From NCBI RefSeq assembly GCF_024723825.1, contig NZ_JANQBQ010000001.1, forward strand, positions 62,001 to 126,000: DNA of 64,000 nt, written 5' to 3'. Under the pieces are notes generated by a model. It saw only the letters and a list, made by a program, of their open reading frames with translations, had not been told where the DNA came from and did not search any database. Of the stretch, positions 24,847 through 33,638 are shown in pieces; the first letter of the stretch is position 1, and each line of letters opens with the position of its first letter. The DNA comes from Romboutsia lituseburensis. GTDB lineage: Bacteria > Bacillota > Clostridia > Peptostreptococcales > Peptostreptococcaceae. The translations under genes and the position numbers were made by a program.

Positions 24847-26469
24847 TTAGTTAGTAGATTCACTTTTTTTCTGTTTAAAGAAATTTAATGCTTCTTTTAT
24901 AAGAATTAATGCCAATATTAAAAGGGCAAGAGCAATTACCACTAAAAAATAGTTTACACCAATATTAGCTTTTATATTGAAGCATAATGAAACTATAGTT
25001 ACAACAAACATAAATATTATAGGGATGATAAACTCTTTGCAACCTTTTTTAGTATTATAAAGCCATATAGCTATTGCCATTAATGCAATTGCAGCAAGTA
25101 ATTGATTTGCAGAACCGAATATTGGCCATATTTTTTCATAACCCATAACAGCAAGAAGTCCAGAGCATAAAACAGTTATTATTGTTGAAATATACATATT
25201 AGATAAAGGATTTTTTTGAGTAGCTTCTTTATTATCAAGACCATTAGTGTCAAAGAATTCTTGGAATATAAATCTACCAAGTCTTGTAGCAGTATCAAGT
25301 GAAGTAAGGGCAAATGCAGATATTGCAAGTGCTGTAAATGTTTTACCTATTGCAAAAGGTATACCAAATGATGCCATAAAGTTAGCGATACCTTCAGAGA
25401 ATACATTAACAGGACCACCATTTTTTAATAAATCTCCAAATTGAGCGTTAGATATATAAGCGACAGTTATAAGAGCAACTATAGCAAGTAAACCTTCTAT
25501 AAGCATTGCACCATAACCTATTTTTTTAGCGTCAGATTCTTTGTATAATTGTTTAGCAGATGTACCAGAACCAACTAATGAGTGGAAGCCTGAGATAGCA
25601 CCACATGCAACTGTTACAAATAATACAGGGAATAAATATTGACCATTTACATTAAATCCAATAAATCCATCCATTTGTATTTCAGGTCTTAATATTACTA
25701 TACCTAAAAGGGCACCTATTATCATAGCGTATAATAAATATGAATTTAAATAATCACGAGGTTGAAGCAATATCCAAACAGGAGTAACAGATGCAACAAA
25801 TATATATAACATAAGTATTACTATCCAAACAGGCTTAGATAGAGATAATGGGAATAAGAATCCTAAATAAATACATCCAAATAATAATATAACTCCAACA
25901 ATTGTAGCAGGTAGTATAGGCATTTTAAATCTATAAACAGCTATACCAAAAAGAACTGCAAGTATCATGAAAAATACTGATGCACTAGCAGCTTCTGGTG
26001 TTGATACGAAGTTGTCAGCAACTATGTTTGCAAATGCAGCAACGACTAAAACTAATGTTAACCAAGCAAATAAAGCAAATAACTTTTTACCTTTTTTACC
26101 CATATTAACTTCTATTATTTCTCCGATTGATTTACCATCATGTCTAATTGATGCGAATAAAGAACCAAAGTCCTGAACTCCACCAAAGAATACACTACCG
26201 ATTAAAACCCAAAGAGTAACTGGTATCCATCCAAATATAGCAGCTTGAATAGGTCCAACTATAGGACCAGCCCCAGCAATTGAAGCAAAGTGATGTCCTA
26301 AAAGAATAGGAGATTTAGCTGGAACGTAATCAATACCATCATATTTTGTATGAGCAGGTGTTTTTCTACTATCATCTACTCCCCATTTCTTAGCTAGATA
26401 TCCACCATAGCTTATGTATGCAATTATTAAAATAACTGCACTAATTAATAACAATGTAAATGAATTCAT
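24847..26469 (-). CDS. cstA: CstA-family carbon-starvation / pyruvate or peptide transporter
   Basis: A 540-aa protein with about 15 membrane helices. The N-terminal family core is obvious: YDGIDYVPAKSPILLGHHFA followed by SIAGAGPIVGPIQAAIFGW (about residues 44-85). Later motifs are SGFHSLVGSGTSAKQL and ALTSLDTATRLGRFIFQE. E. coli CstA and BtsT of this family take up pyruvate, and CstA also affects peptide use. The protein is shorter than the enterobacterial members (about 700 aa) and comparable to clostridial ones. Its ATG overlaps the stop of the upstream gene (26466-26963) by 4 bp, so the two form an operon. In a fermenter it probably handles pyruvate or peptides. Confidence 0.92.
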   Translation of the reverse strand: MNSFTLLLISAVILIIAYISYGGYLAKKWGVDDSRKTPAHTKYDGIDYVPAKSPILLGHHFASIAGAGPIVGPIQAAIFGWIPVTLWVLIGSVFFGGVQDFGSLFASIRHDGKSIGEIIEVNMGKKGKKLFALFAWLTLVLVVAAFANIVADNFVSTPEAASASVFFMILAVLFGIAVYRFKMPILPATIVGVILLFGCIYLGFLFPLSLSKPVWIVILMLYIFVASVTPVWILLQPRDYLNSYLLYAMIIGALLGIVILRPEIQMDGFIGFNVNGQYLFPVLFVTVACGAISGFHSLVGSGTSAKQLYKESDAKKIGYGAMLIEGLLAIVALITVAYISNAQFGDLLKNGGPVNVFSEGIANFMASFGIPFAIGKTFTALAISAFALTSLDTATRLGRFIFQEFFDTNGLDNKEATQKNPLSNMYISTIITVLCSGLLAVMGYEKIWPIFGSANQLLAAIALMAIAIWLYNTKKGCKEFIIPIIFMFVVTIVSLCFNIKANIGVNYFLVVIALALLILALILIKEALNFFKQKKSESTN

Positions 26470-26963
26470 TTAAAGACCCCCTTATAAAAGTTTATGATAT
26501 CTTTAGATTCATTATTATAGAAAAGCTCATTGGTTGATTTATCATGAAGAATAATTCTAGTGCTAGCATAACCTTTTAATCCAAACATGTAGCTTTTTCT
26601 TTTTTTATATTTTCTTATGTAGGTTTTTAAATTAGATTCAATAAAACTTGATGATAAAAAAAGTGTGATAATTGAAGACATATGATTTTCATTAGTTTTT
26701 ACGATGTTACTTAGTGCATATTCTGCAAATGGAAGTACATCTTTTTCTAGATATTCTTTAGATAGGCAGTTTACTTCTTTAGCAAAAACATATTCGTTAT
26801 TGTCGTAAGAATATATTACTTTGTCTTTACTAAGAAAAAATTTAGAATTAGTTAATAAAAATTCTCCCATAAAATCAAAATTATAATTTTCAATGCAATA
26901 ATCATCATATATATTAAATGAGTTTTGTAGAGAATTTTTTAATTTACTTAAAATATTTAACAC
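26466..26963 (-). CDS. Hypothetical protein co-transcribed with cstA
   Basis: A 165-aa soluble protein with no signal peptide or membrane segment. It is rich in Tyr, Phe, Asn and Lys, and I do not recognise a domain. Its 3' end overlaps the cstA start codon (ATGA), and it has a good ribosome site AAGGAGG and the operon promoter. The tight coupling suggests a function linked to CstA, for example regulation or assembly of the transporter, but this is inference. Confidence 0.6.
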   Translation of the reverse strand: MLNILSKLKNSLQNSFNIYDDYCIENYNFDFMGEFLLTNSKFFLSKDKVIYSYDNNEYVFAKEVNCLSKEYLEKDVLPFAEYALSNIVKTNENHMSSIITLFLSSSFIESNLKTYIRKYKKRKSYMFGLKGYASTRIILHDKSTNELFYNNESKDIINFYKGVFK

Positions 26964-26985
26964 CTCCTTAACAAATCTTAATTAA

Positions 26986-27014
26986 ATTCTAGTACTTTGT
27001 ATTCATAAATTCAA
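26986..27014 (-). promoter_or_regulatory. Sigma-A promoter of the cstA operon
   Basis: On the minus strand TTGAAT (27014-27009), a 17-bp spacer and TAGAAT (26991-26986), followed by the leader and AAGGAGG of the first gene. Confidence 0.6.
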
Positions 27015-27221
27015 CCATAAAAGAGAATTATATATATAATCTAAGTGTTAGTTAAAATTATTTTAAATTTAATAAGAAAAGTTAAGATTATGTAAAGATA
27101 TCTTAAATAAAATAACTAAGAAAAATGATAAATTTATAATAAAATTTTTGAAGGTAAAATAATTATACAAACACAAAATATGGTATAATTAGTAATTGCA
27201 TAAAACATAAGGAGCAAAAAA

Positions 27222-28688
27222 ATGAGTAAAGAAAATAATACATTTAGAGAATTTAATTTAGATAAAGAAATATTAAAAGCATTAAATAACTTAGAATATA
27301 AAATACCTTCCGATGTTCAAATAAAAACCATACCTCAGTTAATAAATAAAAAAGATGTAATTGTAAAATCAAAAACAGGTAGTGGAAAAACAGCAAGTTT
27401 TGCAATCCCAATATGTGAAAATATAAATATTGAAGATAACAATGTGCAAGCATTAGTAATAGTGCCAACAAGAGAGCTAGCACTTCAAGTAAAGGAAGAA
27501 ATATCAAATATAGGAAGATTAAAAAAAGTAAGATGCTGTGCCATATTTGGTAAACAATCTATTAAGGAACAAATATCAAGCTTAAAACAACGTGTTCACG
27601 TAGTAGTAGCTACCCCTGGTAGAATTATAGATCATATAAAACGAGAAACTATTAATATAAAAAATTTAAAATATTTAATAATAGATGAAGCAGATAAAAT
27701 GCTAAATAAAGGATTTATAGAACAAATTGATACTATATTTGAAAATTTACCAAAGCAAAAAACAGTAGGATTATTTTCAGCTACAATTGATAAAGAGATA
27801 GAATATGTATGTGAAAAATATATGAAGGATGCTTTAATTATAGCTGTAGAAGAAGCTGAGGCAATTAATAAAAAGCAAATAGATGAAAATTTGATAAAAG
27901 TAGATGAAAATGAAAAATATAATACTTTAAAGGATATTATTTATAGTGAAAATCCTAAAACTGTAATAATATTTGCAAATACAAGAGAAAAAGTTAATAA
28001 AATTTATAATCAGATGAAAAGAGATAAATTTTTAGTAAGAGAACTTCATGGGGATATGTCACAAGATAAAAGAATATATGTTATAAAAGATTTTAAAGAA
28101 AATAAATTTAATATATTAGTTAGTAGTGATGTTGCTGCGAGAGGAATACATATTGAAAACATTTCCTTGGTAATAAATTATGACATACCTAGAGATAAAG
28201 AAAACTATATACATAGAATCGGAAGAACAGGAAGAAAAGATAAATTTGGGAAATCAATAAGTATAGTAACTACTAAAGATGAAAAATATATAAATGAGAT
28301 ACAAGATTATATAGGTTATGAAATAAAGGAAATAAAAAAAATAGATGAAAATGATATTGTAAATGGGAAATTAAATTTTGAGAATAGTCAAATTAAAATA
28401 TTAAAAAATAAAAGAAATAAAGATATTAATAAAAAGTCACATAGTGAAGTTACTAGAATATACTTAAATGCAGGAAAGAAAAAGAAAATAAGAGTTTTAG
28501 ATATAGTAGGGGCAATAAGTAATTTAAAAGGAATAAGTGTAGATGATATAGGTGTAATAGAAGTATCTGATTTATGCTCATATGTAGATATTTTAAATCA
28601 TAAAGGAGAACAACTTCTAAAAAATTATAAACAAATTAATATAAAGAAGAAACTTGTAAAGATAAAAAGAGACAATCAAAATGTATAA
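27222..28688 (+). CDS. DEAD-box RNA helicase of the DbpA/YxiN type
   Basis: A 488-aa ATP-dependent RNA helicase. RecA domain 1 has KTGSGKT (about 51-57), VPTRELALQ, ATPGRI, DEAD at 155-158 and SAT. Domain 2 has SDVAARGIHIE and HRIGRTGR. The C-terminal region from about residue 412 (VTRIYLNAGKKKKIRVLDIV, then DDIGVIEVSDLCSYVDI) matches the DbpA RNA-binding domain. In DbpA/YxiN this domain docks on hairpin 92 of 23S rRNA during 50S assembly. The Q-motif helix is DVQIKTIP. It has a TATAAT-bearing promoter region and is followed 21 bp later by the alarmone synthetase-like gene. Confidence 0.93.
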   Translation: MSKENNTFREFNLDKEILKALNNLEYKIPSDVQIKTIPQLINKKDVIVKSKTGSGKTASFAIPICENINIEDNNVQALVIVPTRELALQVKEEISNIGRLKKVRCCAIFGKQSIKEQISSLKQRVHVVVATPGRIIDHIKRETINIKNLKYLIIDEADKMLNKGFIEQIDTIFENLPKQKTVGLFSATIDKEIEYVCEKYMKDALIIAVEEAEAINKKQIDENLIKVDENEKYNTLKDIIYSENPKTVIIFANTREKVNKIYNQMKRDKFLVRELHGDMSQDKRIYVIKDFKENKFNILVSSDVAARGIHIENISLVINYDIPRDKENYIHRIGRTGRKDKFGKSISIVTTKDEKYINEIQDYIGYEIKEIKKIDENDIVNGKLNFENSQIKILKNKRNKDINKKSHSEVTRIYLNAGKKKKIRVLDIVGAISNLKGISVDDIGVIEVSDLCSYVDILNHKGEQLLKNYKQINIKKKLVKIKRDNQNV

Positions 28689-28709
28689 TCAGATTTTTGG
28701 GAGGCATAT

Positions 28710-29570
28710 ATGCTTAGAAAAGAGGAATTTTTAATAAAGCACAATATTAGTAATGAATATTTAGTAGAAAATAATATAAGTTGGGATAATTTAGCTGAAA
28801 TATATAGTGATTTTAATAAATATAGAAAAAGTTATGAAACACAAGCTGACTTAATAGCCAATATACTTAGAGGACATCATAAAGTTCATTCAGTTAAAAC
28901 TAGAGTTAAAGATGCTGAACATTTAATTGAGAAGGTAATAAGAAAGACCGAAGACAGAAGAAAAAAATATGGTGAGGATTTTCAGTTCACAGTAGATAAT
29001 TATAAAGAAGAAATTACTGATTTATTAGGAATAAGAGTAATACATATATTTAAAGAAGATTGGGAAGAAATACATGATTTTATAACTTTAATGTGGAATG
29101 TAATAGAAATTGTTGCAAACATAAGAGAAGGAGACAATACAAAAAAATTAGAGGAGCTTGGAATAGAAGTGTGTTCTAGATTATCTGGTTATAGATCTGT
29201 ACATTATTTAATTGAATCTTATCCAACAACTAAGAAAGTAATATCGGAAATTCAAGTAAGAACAATTTTTGAAGAGGGATATGGAGAAATTGATCATCAA
29301 CTTAGATATTCGTTAAATGAAATCCCTGAAATACTTGAACAAAATTTAATGTTGTTAAATCGTATAGCTGGAAGTTCAGATGAAATGGCATCTCTTATAA
29401 ATATGTTGAGTAAAAGCTTTGAAGAAATAAATTTAAAACACAATAGAAGTGTAAATATAAAGGATCAAAAGATTTTAAATCTAAAAAATAGAATTAAAAA
29501 CAGCAAAACATTAAATGAATATGATAAAAGTGAATTAGTAAAAGAAATTGAAGATATATTAAAAAAGTAA
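28710..29570 (+). CDS. RelA/SpoT-domain (p)ppGpp synthetase-like protein
   Basis: A 286-aa protein with a stand-alone alarmone synthetase domain and no HD hydrolase, TGS or ACT domain. Visible motifs are the G-loop-like KTRVKDAEHLIEKVIRK (about 63-79), the Mg-binding D104 in TDLLGIRVI, SGYRSVHYLI (159-168) and the catalytic-Glu segment EIQVRT (180-185). These are the features of an active synthetase transferring pyrophosphate from ATP to GTP/GDP. The C-terminal 70 residues are helical. It is longer than RelQ/RelP small synthetases (about 210-220 aa). Co-transcription with a 50S-assembly helicase suggests a link to ribosome status. Activity and nucleotide preference are not certain; some family members are toxins or tRNA modifiers. 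Confidence 0.83.
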   Translation: MLRKEEFLIKHNISNEYLVENNISWDNLAEIYSDFNKYRKSYETQADLIANILRGHHKVHSVKTRVKDAEHLIEKVIRKTEDRRKKYGEDFQFTVDNYKEEITDLLGIRVIHIFKEDWEEIHDFITLMWNVIEIVANIREGDNTKKLEELGIEVCSRLSGYRSVHYLIESYPTTKKVISEIQVRTIFEEGYGEIDHQLRYSLNEIPEILEQNLMLLNRIAGSSDEMASLINMLSKSFEEINLKHNRSVNIKDQKILNLKNRIKNSKTLNEYDKSELVKEIEDILKK

Positions 29571-29580
29571 ATTATAAAAT

Positions 29581-29613
29581 AAAAAAGTTATCTAAAATAC
29601 AGATAACTTTTTT
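29581..29613. terminator. Bidirectional terminator
   Basis: AAAAAAGTTATCT pairs with AGATAACTTTTTT over a 7-base loop. It lies between the convergent alarmone and kinase genes. Confidence 0.9.
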
Positions 29614-29618
29614 ATAAA

Positions 29619-31592
29619 TTATTTAAAAATGTCTGACAATTCTATATCTGTGTTACTATCTAAAGAAGGTATGTCTCTATAAGATTTAGTAGATAAATCA
29701 GAGTTTACTGGCAACTTAATAATAAATGAAGTTCCTATATTTACCTCAGACTTTACATCTATAGTTCCTTCATGTAATTTTACAAAGGATTGAACTATAG
29801 ATAAACCAATTCCGCTTCCCTCATTTTGTCTAGTTAGACCATTATCTATTTGCATAAATTTATCAAATATTTTAATTAAATTTTCTTCCTCTATTCCAAT
29901 ACCATTATCATCAACTCTAAATTCAAAATATTGTTCATTTGCAATTATAGTTGTAAGAATAACACATTTTGGCCTTGAAAACTTTATAGCATTAGAAAGT
30001 AGATTTAAAACTATTCGTTCTATTTTTTCTGGATCTACAACCATATCTAATTCTTCTGTATTTGTATCAAATACAATTTCTAACTCTTTCGAATTTGCAT
30101 ATGGTATAACCGAGAGAACAGATTCTTCAACTAAATTTATTATATTAACTTTTTGTGGTTTTAAGCATACAAATCCAGAATCTATCTTAGCTACATCTAT
30201 AACATTATTAATAAGTCTAAGCAATCTATTTGAATTTTGATTAATTATATCTAAATTTGAATCAATACTTTCCATAGTTTTATAAGGTATTTGATTATCT
30301 ATACCGTCTTTTGTTAATAGTATTTTTAATAACTGATTGGCAGAAGTTATAACAGCTACAGGTGTTCTAAGTTCATGACTAATAGTAGCTATGAAGCTAC
30401 TTTTAGATATATTTGCATCTTCAGCTATTTTCATAGCCTTTCTCAATTCATTCTTATGTTTTACTGTTTTAAATGTATGTGAAATTAGTGCTAATAAAAT
30501 TAATATAAGTCCCGCGAAAACAAAAATAACAGGGTATAATAAGTCTTTGTATTTATCCCAAAATGGTATTGGTTTATTTAATACAATAGAATTAGAAGGA
30601 ATATTTCCTTCATATATATTATTATGCTTTAAATTATTATAATTAAACATCCAAAGATTAGAATCTTTAGGGTATATAATTTTACATTCATTTGTATTAG
30701 TTGTTAGTATATTGTCTAATAAATTAGATGCTAGTAAAGCTTGATTTTGGTGATTTATAACTTTACCACCGATGATATTAGTTCCTTTAACAATATCATC
30801 CATAATATCATAGTTAAGTGTCGTAAATACTGGAGCAGAAATATTGTTTTTGACAACTTCTATAGCCTCTTTAACAGACAATGGACTTTGAATACTATCT
30901 CTATAAGGATAAACAAATAAAACCACATCATTCATATTATCTATTTTAGATAGTTTATCTAAAAATTGATCATTTACTTTATTGGGAATCGGCATATAGC
31001 TAAAATCAAAGTTTTTATATTTGTCTTTAAGCTTATAAAAATCTGTAATTTCTTTATTGTAAATAGATTTATCACCAGTTAACAATATTAAGTTTTTATG
31101 CCCGCCATAAATTTTTCCAATAAAATCAACTGTTTCATATATGGACGCATATTCAATAATTCCAGATATATTTTTTTGTTTAGCTAATTTTATATTATCT
31201 TCATCTGTTGCACCAAAAAAAACAGCAGGCATATCTTTAAATAAGCTATCTTTATACTTTAATGCAAAATTTAATGCAGCATCATCCCCTAATATTACTG
31301 CATCAAATTTTTCGTAGTTTTCAAATTTTAACTTTAGATAATTATGAAAATTTTCTTCAAGATCCTTTCCTCTAAACTTTTTTACATCTAAGTATTCAAT
31401 ACTTACATCATATCGCTCATCTAAACCCTTAGCCATTCCGTTAAGTTGATCATTGAAACTTATAAACTTAGGAGAATAAGAGCTGATGAATAAAATATCT
31501 TTTCTTTCTTCTGCATTTGAAGTTTTAGGAACAAAAGCAAATAAGAAAGAAATAAAAATTATAATAAATAATTTTATTTTTCCCTTTTTCAT
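29619..31592 (-). CDS. Sensor histidine kinase with ABC-type substrate-binding sensor
   Basis: A 657-aa kinase with a signal peptide (cleavage after SNA, about 27) and an extracellular domain of about 300 residues. That domain resembles the ABC_sub_bind periplasmic-binding fold (ILFISSYSPKFISFNDQLNG, LGDDAALNFALKY, MPAVFFGATDED, NIIGGKVI). It has one membrane helix at 352-372 and a HisKA domain with H406 in ATISHELRTPVAV. The ATPase domain has NLLSNAIKFS, DNGIGIEEENL and GSGIGLSIVQSFV. There is no receiver domain and no adjacent response regulator. It probably senses a small ligand. It is divergent from the sigma-54 activator at 31895, but nothing ties them functionally. Confidence 0.9.
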   Translation of the reverse strand: MKKGKIKLFIIIFISFLFAFVPKTSNAEERKDILFISSYSPKFISFNDQLNGMAKGLDERYDVSIEYLDVKKFRGKDLEENFHNYLKLKFENYEKFDAVILGDDAALNFALKYKDSLFKDMPAVFFGATDEDNIKLAKQKNISGIIEYASIYETVDFIGKIYGGHKNLILLTGDKSIYNKEITDFYKLKDKYKNFDFSYMPIPNKVNDQFLDKLSKIDNMNDVVLFVYPYRDSIQSPLSVKEAIEVVKNNISAPVFTTLNYDIMDDIVKGTNIIGGKVINHQNQALLASNLLDNILTTNTNECKIIYPKDSNLWMFNYNNLKHNNIYEGNIPSNSIVLNKPIPFWDKYKDLLYPVIFVFAGLILILLALISHTFKTVKHKNELRKAMKIAEDANISKSSFIATISHELRTPVAVITSANQLLKILLTKDGIDNQIPYKTMESIDSNLDIINQNSNRLLRLINNVIDVAKIDSGFVCLKPQKVNIINLVEESVLSVIPYANSKELEIVFDTNTEELDMVVDPEKIERIVLNLLSNAIKFSRPKCVILTTIIANEQYFEFRVDDNGIGIEEENLIKIFDKFMQIDNGLTRQNEGSGIGLSIVQSFVKLHEGTIDVKSEVNIGTSFIIKLPVNSDLSTKSYRDIPSLDSNTDIELSDIFK

Positions 31593-31894
31593 TTTAATCC
31601 ACCTTTATGTAAAAATATATTAATAAATTTAATTATACCAAAAAATGGAAAATATATCTAAGGTATATAAAAAAATAACAAAAAAATAACAAAGTTGAAT
31701 AAAAATGTAGAAAAAATGGCAAAAAAGTACTTTTTTACAATTTTAAACTATAATTATTATTTACTAAAAAGGAAATTTATGGTTTTTGTATAATTATTAT
31801 ATTAATGATGCTTTTTTTCAATAGATCCAAAAAATAAAAATAATACATAAATAATTAAGATCTTTTAAATAGGGGAATGTAGGGGGCGTAACTT
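31593..31894. other. Divergent intergenic region
   Basis: 302 bp between the kinase and the sigma-54 activator. On the minus strand TATAAT (31637-31632) is a likely -10 of the kinase. On the plus side there are repeated ATAATTATTAT segments and one AAAATGTAGAAAA motif near 31707. No convincing promoter for the activator was fixed. Confidence 0.4.
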
Positions 31895-33292
31895 ATGAAA
31901 GAAGAAATATATAGTGACGTAATTGAAAAAATAATAGAAAGCATTGATGAGGGAATACACTTTATAAATAAAGATGGAAAAACTATTATTTACAATGATG
32001 CCATGGCTAAACTAGAACAAATGGATAAACATGATGTATTAAATAAACCATTTATAGATGTATTGCAAAGTATGGAGATAAAAAACAGCACATTATTGAA
32101 AGTATTAAAAAATAAAAAATCTATAAAAGATAATGTACAGAAATATTTAAATAAAGATGGAAAAGAAATTACAACTATAAATACTACAGTACCTATAATT
32201 GTAAAAGATAATCTTTTAGGTGTATTGGAGATATCAAAGGATATGACACAAATTCAAACACTATCTGAACAAATTTTAAAAATGAAAGAAGTTAAAGATA
32301 ATAAAATAGTAAACCATGAAAAATTAGGATATAACTTTGATGATATAATAGGTGAAAGTGATGCTATAAAGAAATCATTAACAATTTCTAAAAAGGCATC
32401 TAAAAGTGATGCAACTGTTTTGATTTATGGAGAAACGGGAACGGGTAAAGAATTAATAAGCCAGTCTATACATTATGATAGTAAAAGGAAAGAACAACCA
32501 TTTATAGCACAAAATTGCGCTGCACTTCCTGAAAGTTTGTTAGAAGGTATATTATTTGGAACTGTAAAGGGAGGATTTACAGGCGCTGTAGATAGGCCTG
32601 GTTTGTTTGAACAAGCAAATAAAGGTACTATATTATTAGATGAAATAAACTCTATGCCTCTTCAACTTCAAGCAAAATTACTTAGAGTTTTACAAGAAGG
32701 TTATGTAAGAAGAGTTGGAGGGACTAAAGATATTCCTGTAGACGTAAGAGTTATAGCAACAACAAATGAAAATCCTATGGATATTTTAAATGAAGGAAAA
32801 ATAAGAAAAGATTTATATTATAGATTAAATGTCATTTATATAGAGATACCTCCTTTAAGAGCAAGAGGAAATGACATAATACTTTTAGCAAATAAATTTA
32901 TTGAAAAATATAATAAAAAGTTGGATAAAAATATTAAGTATATTTCAGACACAGGAATAAAAGTGCTCAGAAATCATTACTGGCAAGGTAATGTCAGAGA
33001 GTTAGAGAATACAATATATTCAAGTATGAGTATGATGGATGATGAAAATATTTTAACCAATGAGATGGTAAATATAAATGAATATAAAAATAATATTGCT
33101 GAAAATGTATATGTAGTTGATGTTGATGCTAAACCTCTTGATTGGGTAGTAGCTGATATAGAAGAACGATACATAAATGAAGCATTAGATAAAACTAATG
33201 ATAATGTAACTAAGGCAGCTGCTATATTAGGGTTATGCAGACAAAATTTACAATATAAAATGAAAAAATATAATATAAAAAAAAATAAGTAA
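31895..33292 (+). CDS. Sigma-54-dependent activator (PAS-AAA+-Fis), likely for ornithine fermentation
   Basis: A 465-aa enhancer-binding protein. The PAS sensor domain covers about 5-120. The AAA+ domain has Walker A GETGTGKE (179-186), the sigma-54 contact loop as GGFTGA (226-231; usually GAFTGA), Walker B GTILLDE (244-250) and the RKDLYYRLNV segment. The Fis-type helix-turn-helix is at about 435-460. The form LFGTVKGGFTGA resembles RocR, the activator of arginine/ornithine catabolism in Bacillus. It lies just upstream of the ornithine operon, which has a textbook -24/-12 promoter and an upstream dyad, so it is the obvious activator. The PAS domain may sense ornithine or a product. Confidence 0.92.
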   Translation: MKEEIYSDVIEKIIESIDEGIHFINKDGKTIIYNDAMAKLEQMDKHDVLNKPFIDVLQSMEIKNSTLLKVLKNKKSIKDNVQKYLNKDGKEITTINTTVPIIVKDNLLGVLEISKDMTQIQTLSEQILKMKEVKDNKIVNHEKLGYNFDDIIGESDAIKKSLTISKKASKSDATVLIYGETGTGKELISQSIHYDSKRKEQPFIAQNCAALPESLLEGILFGTVKGGFTGAVDRPGLFEQANKGTILLDEINSMPLQLQAKLLRVLQEGYVRRVGGTKDIPVDVRVIATTNENPMDILNEGKIRKDLYYRLNVIYIEIPPLRARGNDIILLANKFIEKYNKKLDKNIKYISDTGIKVLRNHYWQGNVRELENTIYSSMSMMDDENILTNEMVNINEYKNNIAENVYVVDVDAKPLDWVVADIEERYINEALDKTNDNVTKAAAILGLCRQNLQYKMKKYNIKKNK

Positions 33293-33381
33293 TTATTTTT
33301 GCTAAAGTATTGAAATGGTATATTTTAATATTTAGTGCATAATTTTTATAAAATACAATATAAGAATTAAATTAAAGAGTA

Positions 33382-33432
33382 AAAGAGCAAAAAAATTTGC
33401 AGTATATGCAAAATTTAATGCTCTTTTTTTAT
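33382..33432 (+). terminator. Intrinsic terminator after the sigma-54 activator gene
   Basis: AAAGAGCA and TGCTCTTT enclose an inner TTTGCA/TGCAAA hairpin, followed by T7. Confidence 0.8.
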
Positions 33433-33472
33433 TAAAAAATAACAAAAGGACAAGCATTTTTTAATAATTGGA

Positions 33473-33487
33473 AATTTTCTAAAAATA
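33473..33487. promoter_or_regulatory. Candidate CodY box upstream of ord
   Basis: AATTTTCTAAAAATA matches the CodY consensus AATTTTCWGAAAATT at 13 of 15 positions by my count. It lies about 95 bp upstream of the -24 element. CodY represses nitrogen and amino acid catabolism in low-GC Gram-positives, which would fit. Confidence 0.45.
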
Positions 33488-33502
33488 TTATTTTTTATAA
33501 TT

Positions 33503-33545
33503 TTTAAAATAGTATTTATTTCACACGCTTTGAAACTATTTTAAA
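33503..33545. promoter_or_regulatory. Upstream dyad, probable enhancer site for the sigma-54 activator
   Basis: TTTAAAATAGT (33503-33513) and ACTATTTTAAA (33535-33545) form a perfect 11-bp inverted repeat spaced by 21 bp. It is about 40-80 bp upstream of the -24/-12 promoter of ord, as expected of an activator-binding sequence. Confidence 0.6.
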
Positions 33546-33582
33546 TTTTGAAAAAATAAAAAAATCAAAAATAAGTAAAAAA

Positions 33583-33598
33583 TGGCATGGTAATTGCT
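33583..33598 (+). promoter_or_regulatory. Sigma-54 (-24/-12) promoter of the ornithine operon
   Basis: TGGCATGGTAATTGCT fits the consensus TGGCAY-R-N4-TTGCW, with GG and GC exactly spaced. It lies 40 bp before the ord start codon. Confidence 0.9.
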
Positions 33599-33638
33599 TA
33601 AATAAAAGACAGAAAAAATAATAAGGGGGAATTAAAAA

